Shown: positions 40,735-50,073 of the stretch, one piece after another
How positions within the stretch are numbered: the first letter of the stretch is position 1
Layout: each line of letters opens with the position of its first letter
Assembly: GCF_010730955.1 (NCBI RefSeq)
Contig: NZ_AP022577.1
Span: 5,766,001 to 5,830,000, forward strand
From: Mycolicibacterium aubagnense
GTDB lineage: Bacteria; Actinomycetota; Actinomycetes; Mycobacteriales; Mycobacteriaceae
Direction: 5' to 3'
Length of the DNA: 64,000 bases
The notes under the pieces: generated by a model
What the model saw: the letters and a program-made list of their open reading frames with translations, nothing else
Told to the model about the DNA's origin: nothing
Databases searched by the model: none
Position numbers and translations under genes: made by a program

Positions 40735-42114
40735 GCGCCAGCGGGCGATCTGCTGTCCCATTTCGGTGGCCGGCGCAGCGTCCAAGGCCCACTCCGAAGC
40801 GATGTCGTGCCAGCGGCCCCGCGCCTGCAGCGTGCCCAGCAGCGCACACACGCTCATCTCCGTCCGGCGTGAGAACGCGTGCGCGCTGCGCATGCGCTGC
40901 TTGAAAATGCCGGACCGGAAATCAGACTGGGGCAGCATCGCCTGCGACAGCGCTTTGTAGGCGACCTTGTCGGTCACCTGAACCAGCCCCGGAGTGAGGT
41001 ACCAGCCGGCGACGGCCCGCATGTACTGCAATGCCATGTCCGGCGGCAACGCATCAGCATCGACGATGAACCCCGCCACGCAGGCCAGTCGGTGCGCAGT
41101 CTGGGCGTCACCGCGCATGACCGCCGTCAGCACCGACCGTTCCAGGTCGACCTCATCTCTGCTCATCCGCACGTACAAGCCGAAATCAAGGAAACCGACC
41201 CGGTTGTCGGGCAAGCACAGGATGTTGCCCGGGTGCGGGTCGGCGCAGAACTCACCGCTGGTGTAGATATTGGCGCAATAGAAGCGGAAGACCGCCTCGC
41301 CGATGTGGTCGCGCAGCGTCTGATCGACGTCGGCAAGGTGATGCAGCTGGGTGCCGTCCAGGTACTCGGTCACCAGGATGCGATCGGTGCACAACTCGTT
41401 GATCGGCTCGGGGATCACGAACACCGGATGGTCGCGATGAGCCTCGTACACGGCGCGGTGACTGGACAGCTCCTGGCGGTAGTCGAGCTCTGCCGTGATC
41501 TGCCGGCTGACCTCGGCGACGACCGCGTTCAGACCCCGGACCGGATAGGCCCCTGCCCGTAGCCGGACCAACAAGGCCAGGTTCTTCAGATCGGCGCGGA
41601 CCGCGCTGCGCGCCCAGGGATATTGGACTTTGACGGCCACCTCGCGTCCGTCGGTCAGCCTTGCTCGGTAGACCTGTCCGAGCGACGCCGTGGCCACCGG
41701 TTCGGGGTCCACGGTGCGCACGCGGTCACGCAGTGCGCCCCACTCGGAGTCCATCAACCGGAACATCACGGCGTTATCGACGGTGGGGGCTCGGCTGAAC
41801 AAGGGTGACAGCCGGCGGGAGAATTCGTCTCGATTCTGTGCGGAACTGAGACCGAAATTGAGCAGGGAAAGCAACTGGCCGAGCTTCATCGCCGCGCCCT
41901 TCATCGTGCCCAAGGTCGTGGCGAGATCATCGGCCAAGCGCAGCATCTGTTCGTCGCGCTCCTGCGCCTTCTGCTCCTCGGACAAGAACGGCTGGCGAAT
42001 CGCGCTGGTGGCTCGGCGCGCCGCCAGGCGGGCAGCGACCTGCCCGACGCGTGCGCCGCGCGCTGCGCGGTCGGTGGGTTGATCACCGGGTGTCACTGTG
42101 GCCCGCCTAGACAT
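40720..42114 (-). CDS. ABC1/AarF (UbiB/COQ8) kinase-like protein
   Basis: 464 residues. The N-terminal KxGQ motif is AMKLGQLLS; the nucleotide-binding blocks are ATASLGQVYRARLTDGREVAVKVQYP (Ala-rich loop and Lys), ITAELDYRQEL, CADPHPGNILCLPDNRVGFLDFG (catalytic Asp-Asn and DFG). This family supports quinone and lipid metabolism and acts as an ATPase more than a protein kinase. Its start overlaps the end of the EspR-like gene, so they form a two-gene operon. Confidence 0.88.
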   Translation of the reverse strand: MSRRATVTPGDQPTDRAARGARVGQVAARLAARRATSAIRQPFLSEEQKAQERDEQMLRLADDLATTLGTMKGAAMKLGQLLSLLNFGLSSAQNRDEFSRRLSPLFSRAPTVDNAVMFRLMDSEWGALRDRVRTVDPEPVATASLGQVYRARLTDGREVAVKVQYPWARSAVRADLKNLALLVRLRAGAYPVRGLNAVVAEVSRQITAELDYRQELSSHRAVYEAHRDHPVFVIPEPINELCTDRILVTEYLDGTQLHHLADVDQTLRDHIGEAVFRFYCANIYTSGEFCADPHPGNILCLPDNRVGFLDFGLYVRMSRDEVDLERSVLTAVMRGDAQTAHRLACVAGFIVDADALPPDMALQYMRAVAGWYLTPGLVQVTDKVAYKALSQAMLPQSDFRSGIFKQRMRSAHAFSRRTEMSVCALLGTLQARGRWHDIASEWALDAAPATEMGQQIARWRSRVR

Positions 42115-42592
42115 CGATGGACATGGCGCCGAGCCGAATCCCTCGTGGATGGTTTACAACCGGCTCGCCCAGGTTGGCAAGGGAACTCGTGGACTCGAGC
42201 AGGGCTTCGCGGACACTCGGCGGCAACGCCAGAAGCGCCGTGGTGACCTCACGCACGGATTCGTCACGGGCGAGCCGGAGCCAGTCCAATTCGCTTTCGA
42301 GGGCACGGGTGTACGCGGAGTTGCCGCCGTTGAGATATTCGCTTCGTACACCGAAGAATTCGGCCAGCATCCGTACCGTTTGGGGGGAGGGGCGCGTGCG
42401 CAGCCCGCGGCGCAGCTGTGACAGGTAAGGGTCCGACAAGTCGTGGCCGCGGCGAGCCAGCGTTTGCGTCACTTCGCTGTTCAGATACGGACCCCGCGAG
42501 GGTGGATGGATTGCGGCGAACAGCTTGTTGAGCCGTTCGGCGAACAAGGCGGTGTCCGCTGCTGACCGCTGCGGGTGCTTCCGGTTGTGCAT
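42107..42592 (-). CDS. EspR-like helix-turn-helix regulator
   Basis: 161 residues. FAERLNKLFAAIHPPSRGPYLNSEV then YLSQLRRGLRTRPSPQTVRMLAEFFGVRSEYL closely follows M. tuberculosis EspR, a nucleoid-associated regulator of ESX-1 secretion genes, with the recognition helix around SDPYLSQLRRGLRTRPS. The C-terminal helical dimerisation part (SELDWLRLARDESVREV) is also present. It is longer than EspR (132) at both ends. It is probably a paralogue with its own targets; an ABC1-kinase gene follows in the same operon. Confidence 0.8.
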   Translation of the reverse strand: MHNRKHPQRSAADTALFAERLNKLFAAIHPPSRGPYLNSEVTQTLARRGHDLSDPYLSQLRRGLRTRPSPQTVRMLAEFFGVRSEYLNGGNSAYTRALESELDWLRLARDESVREVTTALLALPPSVREALLESTSSLANLGEPVVNHPRGIRLGAMSIDV

Positions 42593-42951
42593 GTCGTTCC
42601 CCCAAAGTTGTTGCCAAGTTCCGACGTGCCGCGCACGTGCTGGAACCGGTGGCCTGGTAGTGGCCGCTTGGGGAGTGCTTTTCGGGCCAGGAGACGGCCT
42701 GACCGATGTTCGCCGATCTCGCCGTGCCGGGTACGTTAGCTCACCTTGACCGACTTCGCTACAAATGATCGAACGTGCTGGGTTGACACGTCAGTCCGAT
42801 ATATGCAATTCTCGGTTTGGAACGCGGAAGCCGGTCAAACTGGGGAGTAGGCGCCGGTCATCGCAAAGAAGGGGGTGGGGTGCGTGGTGGACCGCGGGGT
42901 GTTCGCCGCGGTTCACCCGGCTTGGCTGTGTGTTTGCTGTGATCGATAGAT
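42593..42951. promoter_or_regulatory. Divergent intergenic region, no gene seen
   Basis: 359 bases between the EspR-like start and the gene at 42952. No credible ORF, RNA gene or long repeat was seen. It is likely to hold both promoters; the stretch 42780-42830 is relatively AT-rich with TTGACA at 42783, but no well-spaced -10 element was found. Confidence 0.4.
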
Positions 42952-43746
42952 GTGAACACACTTACGCCGACGCCAGTTATTGCTGAATTCACGTTGTCTC
43001 GGTGTGGCCGAGGTTCGCCAACCCGGATGAATGGTGTGGTGGACGTGAAGTCTTCCGGGGGGATGGCTGCCGTCAGCGGCAGCAGAGGGGGTTTCGCTGT
43101 GGGGGTTAGGACGAACACGTTGCTGTGCGATGCCGAGATTGCACCTGACGGCAGCGTGGTGGTGATCGAGGACGTTGGCGCCAACGGCCTTTCGGGTGTC
43201 TACGTGCACCCGGATATCGATGGGGACGGCGGTACCGCCCGGGCGCTGTGGGTGCATACGATGGGCATCCACGAGTGCGACCTCGTCGGCAGGCTGGTAC
43301 GAGTGCGAGTGTTCGCGGGCTCGGATGCTCGGGGACTGGGCGTGCCGACGTTTGACGGACGGCTCGACATCGCCAGTGGGGTGCTGGCCTTGGGGGATCG
43401 CCATAATCGCACCCGCCAACTACTTTTCGGCGCACCGGCGGTTGTCCCGGTCAGGGTGTTCCTCGGCAATGAAATCGACACCATTCGGTTTGGCGATTCC
43501 GAGAGTCGTTATCCCGTGTCAGGTCCAAGTGAGGTCAATGTGCTGCTGCCCGCAGACGCGGGATTCGTTCATGCGCTCGGGTACCCGATGCCGCGGTGGA
43601 GCTGGCGTCGTCGGTCGCGTCGACGTGGCCGCGGCAGTTCCTCGGGTGCTTGTGTAAACGTGGAATCGCCGGTGGCCACCCGGCGGGTAAGCGAGGAACC
43701 AGAGCCGGCCTGGCGCGGCGTCGCCCCGAACTGTGGCGGGAGCTGA
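42952..43746 (+). CDS. Unrecognised protein, partner of the 43733 gene
   Basis: 264 residues from GTG 42952; ATG 43027 (239 residues) is equally possible. No signal peptide or membrane helix. Composition suggests a beta-rich globular domain (NTLLCDAEIAPDGSVVVIED then VGANGLSGVYVHPDIDG) with a basic tail containing [14 protein letters not shown], which might bind nucleic acid or membranes. Family unknown. It overlaps the next gene by 14 bases and is divergent from the EspR-like regulator, so regulation by it is plausible. Confidence 0.6.
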   Translation: MNTLTPTPVIAEFTLSRCGRGSPTRMNGVVDVKSSGGMAAVSGSRGGFAVGVRTNTLLCDAEIAPDGSVVVIEDVGANGLSGVYVHPDIDGDGGTARALWVHTMGIHECDLVGRLVRVRVFAGSDARGLGVPTFDGRLDIASGVLALGDRHNRTRQLLFGAPAVVPVRVFLGNEIDTIRFGDSESRYPVSGPSEVNVLLPADAGFVHALGYPMPRWSWRRRSRRRGRGSSSGACVNVESPVATRRVSEEPEPAWRGVAPNCGGS

Positions 43747-44437
43747 CGTGGGTCGCGTCCTGCCGACGGTGAATCGCAGCGGCGCGCACCCGCCCTGCTA
43801 TGCCGCACTGCCATTGAATTCTATTGCGTTGCAACCATTTCCGGCGGTACGTCCGCTCTATTGGTGGGCCCGGGAATTGCGCCAGCAAGGTTGTCTACTC
43901 CAGTCGGTGTCCTACAGCGTGAGCGAACTGGCGGCGGTGGTGTCTGTGCGGCTGCCATCTCACCGCGTGGTACACGTCCGCCGCCGCGGCGATGCCCTGG
44001 CCGAGTCGACTGATCTGCCGAGCGTGCTCGCCGACGCGGTATGCCAGCTCGCCGGCGGCGGTTGGGCGGACGAGACCAACCGCATGCTTGCACTGCTGCG
44101 GAATCGGCATCTGCTGATCCAGCCCCGACCCGCGGCCCGCAACTCTGCGCATATTCCTGGCTTGATCAGTCAACCAGTGCGTCCGGTTCGGGTGGCGTAT
44201 TGGTGGGCTGACGCGTTGCAGGTCCGAGGCTGGCGATTGTCGGCGCTCGGGGACGCGGTCGCCCGGGGCGGCTTCATCGCCGAAATCCCGGAGGGGCCGG
44301 GTCAATCGGTATTGGCGATCTACCCGCGGGGTACCGCCGAAGACGGCACCGAAGCGACAGCGCTGGCCAACTCTCTGCAGCGACTGACTTTCGAGCAGCG
44401 TAGATACCTCGAACGGCTGGTTTCCCAACGGGGCTAG
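43733..44437 (+). CDS. Unrecognised protein with two internal repeats
   Basis: 234 residues from GTG 43733. Two related segments are visible: VRPLYWWARELRQQGCLLQSVSYSV (about 40-64) and VRVAYWWADALQVRGWRLSALGDAV (about 158-182), each followed by a beta-like stretch, so the protein is probably an internal duplication of a ~100-residue unit. No family recognised. The 14-base overlap with the upstream gene indicates a functional pair. Its stop shares CTAG with the stop of the convergent methyltransferase. Confidence 0.6.
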   Translation: MAGADVGRVLPTVNRSGAHPPCYAALPLNSIALQPFPAVRPLYWWARELRQQGCLLQSVSYSVSELAAVVSVRLPSHRVVHVRRRGDALAESTDLPSVLADAVCQLAGGGWADETNRMLALLRNRHLLIQPRPAARNSAHIPGLISQPVRPVRVAYWWADALQVRGWRLSALGDAVARGGFIAEIPEGPGQSVLAIYPRGTAEDGTEATALANSLQRLTFEQRRYLERLVSQRG

Positions 44438-45306
44438 GGCTTCCCGGCCAACGCCGACCACTCCAGGCCGGAGGTGGGCAAGGCGCGACCGGTCGGCCGC
44501 ACATACCGGTCCCGCACCTCGTCAGGGCCCAGTTGGTCGAGAAGCTGCCAGCCGTACCCATCGAGAAACTGTGCGACCTCGTCGGGACGCAACCCGAATT
44601 TCCACACCTGACTGCGCTCGCGGAACCTGTGATACAGCGACGGGGCGGCGGAGATGTCCACTCCGTCGATGAAATCGCGCTGCACATAGGTGAAGTCGAG
44701 CCGGCTGCCGGTGGGCACGGATCGCAACTGCTCGAAGGTGCTGTCGATCGCCGCGGCGGTCAGGTACTGGGTGACGCCCTCCCAGATGAAGAATGTGCGG
44801 GCATCGCGCTGATAGCCCTGACCGGCCAGTGCGCTCATCAGGTCGTCACGCTCGAAGTCGACGGCGACCAGGTGGACCGACGGTGGGGGAGTGCCGAAAA
44901 CCCGCCTCAGGATGGCGCGCTTGCGCTCGATGTTCACGGTCTGGTCCACCTCGAAAACAGGAATCACGCTGTGGCGCGACAACCGGCAGCCCCGGGTGTC
45001 CAGTCCGGCGCCCAGCACCACCACGGCATCGATCCCAGCCAGCGCCGCCATGAGGTTGTCGTCGGCATAGCGCTTGCGGCACGCCATGTTGGCCCACATG
45101 CCCGGCGCCGACCGGTCTGATGCGGCGACCATGGTGCGACGCAACGGCGCCCAGCGCGTGGCCGCCACCAGCGCGCGAAGCGCTTGCGGCAGAAAAGAAG
45201 CCGCCAGGTCGTCGTCGACGAGACGACGGCCCGGCGGCTCATGCTGCTCGATTGCGGTGAGCGCCATCGGCCCGAAGGCCGTCAGTGCCGCTGGGTTACG
45301 AGCCAT
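44434..45306 (-). CDS. SAM-dependent methyltransferase (LCMT/PF04072 type)
   Basis: 290 residues from ATG 45306. VVVLGAGLDTRGCRLSR is the SAM-binding loop of the mycobacterial PF04072 methyltransferases, followed by VFEVDQTVNIERKRAILRR and FFIWEGVTQYLTAAAID. The family is expanded in mycobacteria and most substrates are unknown (O-methylation of polyketides or lipids is suspected). A degenerate SACAK repeat separates it from the upstream SDR gene. Confidence 0.86.
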   Translation of the reverse strand: MARNPAALTAFGPMALTAIEQHEPPGRRLVDDDLAASFLPQALRALVAATRWAPLRRTMVAASDRSAPGMWANMACRKRYADDNLMAALAGIDAVVVLGAGLDTRGCRLSRHSVIPVFEVDQTVNIERKRAILRRVFGTPPPSVHLVAVDFERDDLMSALAGQGYQRDARTFFIWEGVTQYLTAAAIDSTFEQLRSVPTGSRLDFTYVQRDFIDGVDISAAPSLYHRFRERSQVWKFGLRPDEVAQFLDGYGWQLLDQLGPDEVRDRYVRPTGRALPTSGLEWSALAGKP

Positions 45307-45341
45307 GTCAGGTTCTCTGTTCCTCGCGCAAACGCTCGTCA
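45307..45341 (-). repeat. Degenerate SACAK repeat unit between SDR and methyltransferase
   Basis: On the minus strand the SDR stop is followed by GACGAGCGTTTGCGCGAGGA and a few more bases, then the methyltransferase ATG. Compared with the intact unit the ATG has become ACG, so no micro-ORF remains. It occupies exactly the gap between stop and start, like the other copies. Confidence 0.65.
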
Positions 45342-46157
45342 GCGTTTGTTGACGAAACCGGCGTCCACCGGCAGCGTCACCCCGGTGATGTACCGCCCGG
45401 CGTCCGACACCAGCCATGCCACCGTGTTGGCGATGTCCTCTGCGTCGAGGACCTGCACGGGCAACGCGTTACTCATGTCCGGGCCGGCTTTGGTCTCTGC
45501 CGTCAACTGGCTCAACCACTTTCGGGTGAAGTCGTTGTCGATCATCGGGGTGTCCACCCCGGCCGGGTGGATCGAGTTGACCCGGATGTTCTGCGAGGCA
45601 AGCAGATTCGCGTACACCCGCATGAGGCCGACCATGCCGTGCTTGGCGGCGGCATAGCCCACCGAACCGGCCATCGGTGAGGCCAGCCCGACCAGTCCGG
45701 CGACCGAGCTGATCAGCACGATCGACCCACCGTTGCCGGCCTTGACCATGGGGCGCGTCGCCACCTCGAGAGTGTTGTAGACGCCGGTCAGGTTGACGTC
45801 GATGACGTCCTGCCAGGCGTCCTCACCGGCCATGGGTGCGATGCCCGCATTGGCGATGACGATGTCCAGCCGCCCGCCGAGTTCGTCGACGCCGGCCTTC
45901 AGTGCCGCCTTCAGGGCATCGCGGTCGCGGACGTCGGCCTGGACGGCCACGATCCGGGCCCCGTTCTCCTGGACGAGCTTGACGGTCGCAGCCAGATCGT
46001 CGGGCGTGGCCATGGGGTAGGGGACCGACGCGATCTGGTCGCACAGGTCGACCGCGATGATGTCGGCACCCATCGACGACAGCTTGACCGCGTGCGCGCG
46101 ACCCTGGCCGCGCGCCGCGCCGGTGATGAAGGCGACCTTGCCGCTCAGCTCGCCCAT
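45339..46157 (-). CDS. Short-chain dehydrogenase, mycofactocin-coupled type
   Basis: 272 residues from ATG 46157. [20 protein letters not shown] is the cofactor loop characteristic of mycofactocin-coupled SDRs, which keep a non-exchanging NAD(H). The active site has SSVAGLVG and YAAAKHG (YxxxK), followed by [12 protein letters not shown]. The mycofactocin dependence is inferred from the subfamily, since no mft genes are in view. Homologue of Rv2750 by position. It lies between two degenerate repeat units. Confidence 0.88.
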   Translation of the reverse strand: MGELSGKVAFITGAARGQGRAHAVKLSSMGADIIAVDLCDQIASVPYPMATPDDLAATVKLVQENGARIVAVQADVRDRDALKAALKAGVDELGGRLDIVIANAGIAPMAGEDAWQDVIDVNLTGVYNTLEVATRPMVKAGNGGSIVLISSVAGLVGLASPMAGSVGYAAAKHGMVGLMRVYANLLASQNIRVNSIHPAGVDTPMIDNDFTRKWLSQLTAETKAGPDMSNALPVQVLDAEDIANTVAWLVSDAGRYITGVTLPVDAGFVNKR

Positions 46158-46192
46158 CGCGCGTCCTCTCGGCTCTTCGCACCAGCGCTCAT
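46158..46192 (-). repeat. Degenerate SACAK repeat with micro-ORF between monooxygenase and SDR
   Basis: On the minus strand the monooxygenase stop overlaps an ATG (TGATG, 46190-46194) that begins [15 protein letters not shown], 15 codons, running past the SDR start at 46157. The DNA is a diverged copy of the unit at 2756 and 61879 and again fills the gap between two genes. Confidence 0.7.
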
Positions 46193-46512
46193 CACTGGCC
46201 CCGCAGCTGGCCCTTGGCCGGATCGCCGGCGACCACGGGGGCGAGCATCTTGATGTCGGGTGCGCCGTCGAGGTGCTCGCCGATGGCGCCGAACAGCTTC
46301 CCGATGGCGGGAGCCGTGCTGTGGGTCTTGAGGGCATCCGCGTCGGCCCACTGCTCGACGAAGACAAAGGTGCCACCGTCGGCCTCGTGCAGTGAGTAGA
46401 GCTCACAGCCCGGCTCGCAGTGGACGGCGTCGACGGCTTCGACGCACGCGGTGCGGACCAGATCGACGGACTCGGGCTTGGCTTTCATGGTGGCGACGAC
46501 AACGACCGGCAT
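46192..46512 (-). CDS. Antibiotic biosynthesis monooxygenase (ABM) domain protein
   Basis: 106 residues, one ferredoxin-like ABM domain: [54 protein letters not shown] and [14 protein letters not shown]. Small quinol or anthrone monooxygenases and many dimeric proteins of unknown function share this fold. Rv2749 homologue by position. Operon with the SDR and probably the methyltransferase downstream. Confidence 0.83.
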   Translation of the reverse strand: MPVVVVATMKAKPESVDLVRTACVEAVDAVHCEPGCELYSLHEADGGTFVFVEQWADADALKTHSTAPAIGKLFGAIGEHLDGAPDIKMLAPVVAGDPAKGQLRGQ

Positions 46513-46693
46513 GAGCGAACTCCTCGATAGATAGCTGAACTAGACAGGTGTCCACGTTAACCCGGAGCGCCGGCCGGGTGTGACGTGGCTCCCACTGCTC
46601 GGTGACCAGCGGATATGCGGCTCAGGTTGTGACCCAAGCGTTACCTGTGTTGCAGATGGTGCAGATGGGGTAACTGCGACTAGGCTGGCAGCC

Positions 46694-49339
46694 ATGGCGA
46701 GTAAAACCGCAACGAGCTCAGCTAACCGGGCCAAGGCCGGGTCGGCGAATCGTGGCGCAGCCGGTTCGGGGGCGCGTTCATCGAAGTCAGGCAGTGGAAA
46801 CTCGGGGCGGGCGGCACGTCCGCCGGCGCCGAAATCGCCCGCTCGCAAGCCGGCCCGCAAACCAGCGCCCCACCCATCTCCGGTGGCTACCGCCGGTGCT
46901 GCGGTAGGTCGTGGTGCCCGCGCCGGCTGGCTGATGCTCGCCAAGGGGGCCGGAACCACCGCTCGCAGCGTGGGCCGTGCGCGGGAACTCGAGCCCGGAC
47001 ACCGTCGTGACGGCATCGCGCTGGCACTGCTCGGCGTCGCATTCCTGATCGCGGCCAGCTCCTGGTTCGACGCGGCCCGACCCGTCGGTGCGTGGATCGA
47101 CTACGGCGTGCGCACGGTCATCGGATCCGCGGTCGTGGTGCTGCCGGTCCTGCTGTTGGCGCTGGCCATCACGCTGATGCGCACCCACCCGAACCCCGAC
47201 GCGCGGCCACGGCTGATCCTCGGCGCCGCCATGATCGCACTGCCGGTGCTCGGCCTGTGGCACGTCTGGGCCGGTGGGCCCACCGAGCCGGGGGAGCGCC
47301 GCGGCGCCGCGGGGTTCGTCGGCTTCGTCATCGGCGGGCCACTCTCGGACGGGCTGACCGTCTGGATCGCCACGCCGCTGCTCATCATGGGCGTGCTGTT
47401 CGGCCTGCTGCTGGTCACCGGCACGACGATCCGGGAACTGCCGGACACGTTGCGCTACATGGTGTCCGGTCGCCTGCACGGCGAGCACGGCGACGAGTAC
47501 GACGCCCCGGCCGGCTACATGGACGACTTCGCGGATGATTTCGCCGACGGCTACTACGACGACCCGACCTATTCACAGGACGAACCGGAGGCCTGGCCGG
47601 GTTCGGAGCAGGCCACCACGGCCATGACGCGGCCGCTGGGCCGCACGCCGCTGGACAACTACCCGGTCGAACCCGCAGCCGACGAGGCGCCGACCGCGCC
47701 CGAGCCGGCGGCCAAGACGACGCGCCGCCGCAAGGCCCAGAACGTTGCGGATCCCGTGCCCACGAAGGCCAAGGCCTTGGAGAAGGCACCGGAAAAAGCG
47801 CAAGACGACAGCCTCACGCTGGATCGCGTCATCGAGGGCGATTACACGCTGCCGCCGCTGGACCTGCTGGCCGACGGCGACCCGCCGAAGCGGGTCGGCC
47901 GCGACAACGACCGCATCATGAACGCGATCTCCGAGGTCATGGAGCAATTCAAGATCGACGCCACGGTCGTCGGCTTCCAGCGCGGCCCGACCGTCACGCG
48001 CTACGAGATCGAGCTCGGGCCCGGCGTCCGCGTCGAGCGGTTCACCCAGCTGCAGCGCAACCTCGCCTACGCGGTGGCCAACGAGCACATCCGCCTGCTC
48101 GCACCGATCCCCGGCAAATCGCTGGTGGGTGTCGAGGTTCCGAACAGCGACCGCGAGATGGTGCGGCTCAAGGACGTGCTGGGCGCGCCGTCCACCCGCA
48201 AGGATCACCACCCGATGGTGTTCGGCATCGGCAAGGACGTCGAAGGCCACTACATCAGCTACAACCTGGCCAAGATGCCCCACCTGCTGGTGGCCGGCTC
48301 CACCGGTTCGGGTAAGTCGAGCTTCATCAACTCGATGCTGGTGTCGCTGCTGCAGCGCGCCACCCCGGACGAGGTCCGGATGATCCTGGTTGACCCGAAG
48401 ATGGTGGAATTCCCGCCGTACCAAGGTATTCCGCACCTCATCACGCCCGTGATCATCGACCCGAAGAAGGCCGCCGCCGCGCTGGCCTGGCTGGTCGAGG
48501 AGATGGAACAGCGGTACCAGGACATGAGTGCCAGCGGTGTCCGGCACATCGACGACTTCAACAAAAAAGTGAGATCCGGGGAAATCTCAACGCCGCTGGG
48601 CAGCGAGCGGGTCTACAAGACCTACCCGTACATCCTGTGCGTCGTCGACGAGCTGGCCGACCTGATGATGCAGGCACCGCGCGACGTCGAGGACGCCATC
48701 GTCCGCATCACCCAGAAGGCCCGTGCCGCGGGCATCCACCTGGTGCTGGCCACCCAGCAGCCGGTGGTGTCGGTGGTGACCGGCTTGATCAAGGCGAATG
48801 TGCCGTCCCGCATGGCGTTCGGCGTCACCAACGCGACCAACTCGCGCGTCATCCTCGATCAGATCGGCGCCGAGAAGCTGACCGGTAAGGGTGACGGGCT
48901 GTTCCAGCCGTCGGAGGCGCCCAAGCCCATCCGGGTGCAGGGCGCGTTCGTCAGCGACGAAGAAATCCAGGCTGTCGTCGCCTACACCAAGCAGCAGGCC
49001 CAGCCGGAGTTCATCGACGGCGTCACGGTCAAGACCGTCGAGAAGCGCGAGATCGACAGCGACATCGGCGACGACATGGGCGTCCTCCTGCAGGCCGTGG
49101 AACTGGTCGTGTCGAGCCAGTTCGGGTCGACCTCGATGCTGCAGCGCAAGCTGCGGGTCGGGTTCGCCAAGGCCGGCCGCCTGATGGACCTGATGGAGAC
49201 CCGCGGCATCGTCGGACCGTCCGAGGGCTCCAAGGCCCGCGAGGTCCTGGTCAAGCCCGACGAACTGGCCGGCACTCTGATGCTGATCCAGGGCGGCTCG
49301 GATGCGGGCGGCTCGATGGGCGACGACCCCGGGTTCTAG
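46694..49339 (+). CDS. ftsK: DNA translocase FtsK
   Basis: 881 residues. A Lys/Ala/Ser-rich cytoplasmic N-terminus is followed by four transmembrane helices (about 110-260: LALLGVAFLIAASSWF, VVVLPVLLLALAITLM, LILGAAMIALPVLGLWHVW, TPLLIMGVLFGLLLVTG), an acidic linker, and the motor with Walker A GSTGSGKSS (near 536) and Walker B ILCVVDELADLM (near 647). The C-terminal winged-helix gamma domain (QFGSTSMLQRKLRVGFAKAGRLMDLMETRGIVGP) reads KOPS-type sites. It pumps DNA at the division septum. ATG 46694 leaves a 181-base upstream region. Confidence 0.96.
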   Translation: MASKTATSSANRAKAGSANRGAAGSGARSSKSGSGNSGRAARPPAPKSPARKPARKPAPHPSPVATAGAAVGRGARAGWLMLAKGAGTTARSVGRARELEPGHRRDGIALALLGVAFLIAASSWFDAARPVGAWIDYGVRTVIGSAVVVLPVLLLALAITLMRTHPNPDARPRLILGAAMIALPVLGLWHVWAGGPTEPGERRGAAGFVGFVIGGPLSDGLTVWIATPLLIMGVLFGLLLVTGTTIRELPDTLRYMVSGRLHGEHGDEYDAPAGYMDDFADDFADGYYDDPTYSQDEPEAWPGSEQATTAMTRPLGRTPLDNYPVEPAADEAPTAPEPAAKTTRRRKAQNVADPVPTKAKALEKAPEKAQDDSLTLDRVIEGDYTLPPLDLLADGDPPKRVGRDNDRIMNAISEVMEQFKIDATVVGFQRGPTVTRYEIELGPGVRVERFTQLQRNLAYAVANEHIRLLAPIPGKSLVGVEVPNSDREMVRLKDVLGAPSTRKDHHPMVFGIGKDVEGHYISYNLAKMPHLLVAGSTGSGKSSFINSMLVSLLQRATPDEVRMILVDPKMVEFPPYQGIPHLITPVIIDPKKAAAALAWLVEEMEQRYQDMSASGVRHIDDFNKKVRSGEISTPLGSERVYKTYPYILCVVDELADLMMQAPRDVEDAIVRITQKARAAGIHLVLATQQPVVSVVTGLIKANVPSRMAFGVTNATNSRVILDQIGAEKLTGKGDGLFQPSEAPKPIRVQGAFVSDEEIQAVVAYTKQQAQPEFIDGVTVKTVEKREIDSDIGDDMGVLLQAVELVVSSQFGSTSMLQRKLRVGFAKAGRLMDLMETRGIVGPSEGSKAREVLVKPDELAGTLMLIQGGSDAGGSMGDDPGF

Positions 49340-49340
49340 C

Positions 49341-49390
49341 CGGTGTTATCGACGTCACATCGGCGTTGCTGCACGGCGCGGATAACACCG
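49341..49390. terminator. Possible stem-loop after ftsK
   Basis: CGGTGTTATC at 49341-49350 is complementary to GATAACACCG at 49381-49390, enclosing 30 bases. It begins one base after the ftsK stop. No T-tract; terminator function is tentative. Confidence 0.4.
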
Positions 49391-49449
49391 TCGATTGGTG
49401 GCACGGGGCGCCGACTGTGGGAGGCTGGACTCCTTAAGGAGGCTTTGCC

Positions 49450-49956
49450 GTGGTTGACATTTCGCGCACCGAGGAGCTCGATGCAGAGGTCGAATCCGGT
49501 GGTCGCAGCTGGCCTGCGCTGACGGCATTCACCGACCTCGGATTCCGGAAGTCGACGGCGCAGCACGTGGTTCCGCTGTTGTACGGGCTTGTCATCGCCG
49601 GTGCGGTGGTTTTGTATCTCGCGGGCGCCGTCGTGGCGTTCGAGCTGTCCGCGCTGCTCGGCGTGTTCTGGTTGTTCCTCGCCGGCCCGGTCACCTGCGT
49701 GGCGATCGTGCTGGTGGCGCGGGTGGTCCTGGAGTCGCTGAGTGCGTTCATGGCGATGGGCCGGCAGGTCGACGAGCTCAACGAGCTCGTGCTGGAGATC
49801 GCCGAGCTGATGATCGGGGTATCGGACAAGATCGACGTGATCCCGACGCTCCCGTCGTTCGGCCGTGGTGGCCGGTCCCGCCGGAGGGCCGCGATCATGG
49901 ATATGCGGGACCGGATCGTCGCGCGGCGGGCAGCCGCGACCGACACCGCCGACTAG
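49450..49956 (+). CDS. DUF4282 membrane protein
   Basis: 168 residues, GTG start with AAGGAGG upstream. FTDLGFRKSTAQHVVPLLYGLVIAGAVVLYLAGAVVAF and LLGVFWLFLAGPVTCVAIVLVARVVLESLSAF form two transmembrane helices joined by the conserved DUF4282 segment. The C-terminal tail is basic (RGGRSRRRAAIMDMRDRIVARR). Function unknown. The 117 bases after it hold no gene. Confidence 0.8.
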   Translation: MVDISRTEELDAEVESGGRSWPALTAFTDLGFRKSTAQHVVPLLYGLVIAGAVVLYLAGAVVAFELSALLGVFWLFLAGPVTCVAIVLVARVVLESLSAFMAMGRQVDELNELVLEIAELMIGVSDKIDVIPTLPSFGRGGRSRRRAAIMDMRDRIVARRAAATDTAD

Positions 49957-50073
49957 CGGCGGTTCAGCACGTCTCGTACCGGGCAGACATGGTCTGTTGC
50001 GGTGGCGTCGGCGTTTCTTTGCCGGTGTGGGGCAGCGCCACGGCGAGCACCAGGCCGCCTGCCGTCGCCGGCC

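Noticed and set aside
42765..42986. Possible small ORF in the region upstream of the 42952 gene
   Set aside because: No ribosome binding site, atypical composition, and it overlaps the probable promoters.
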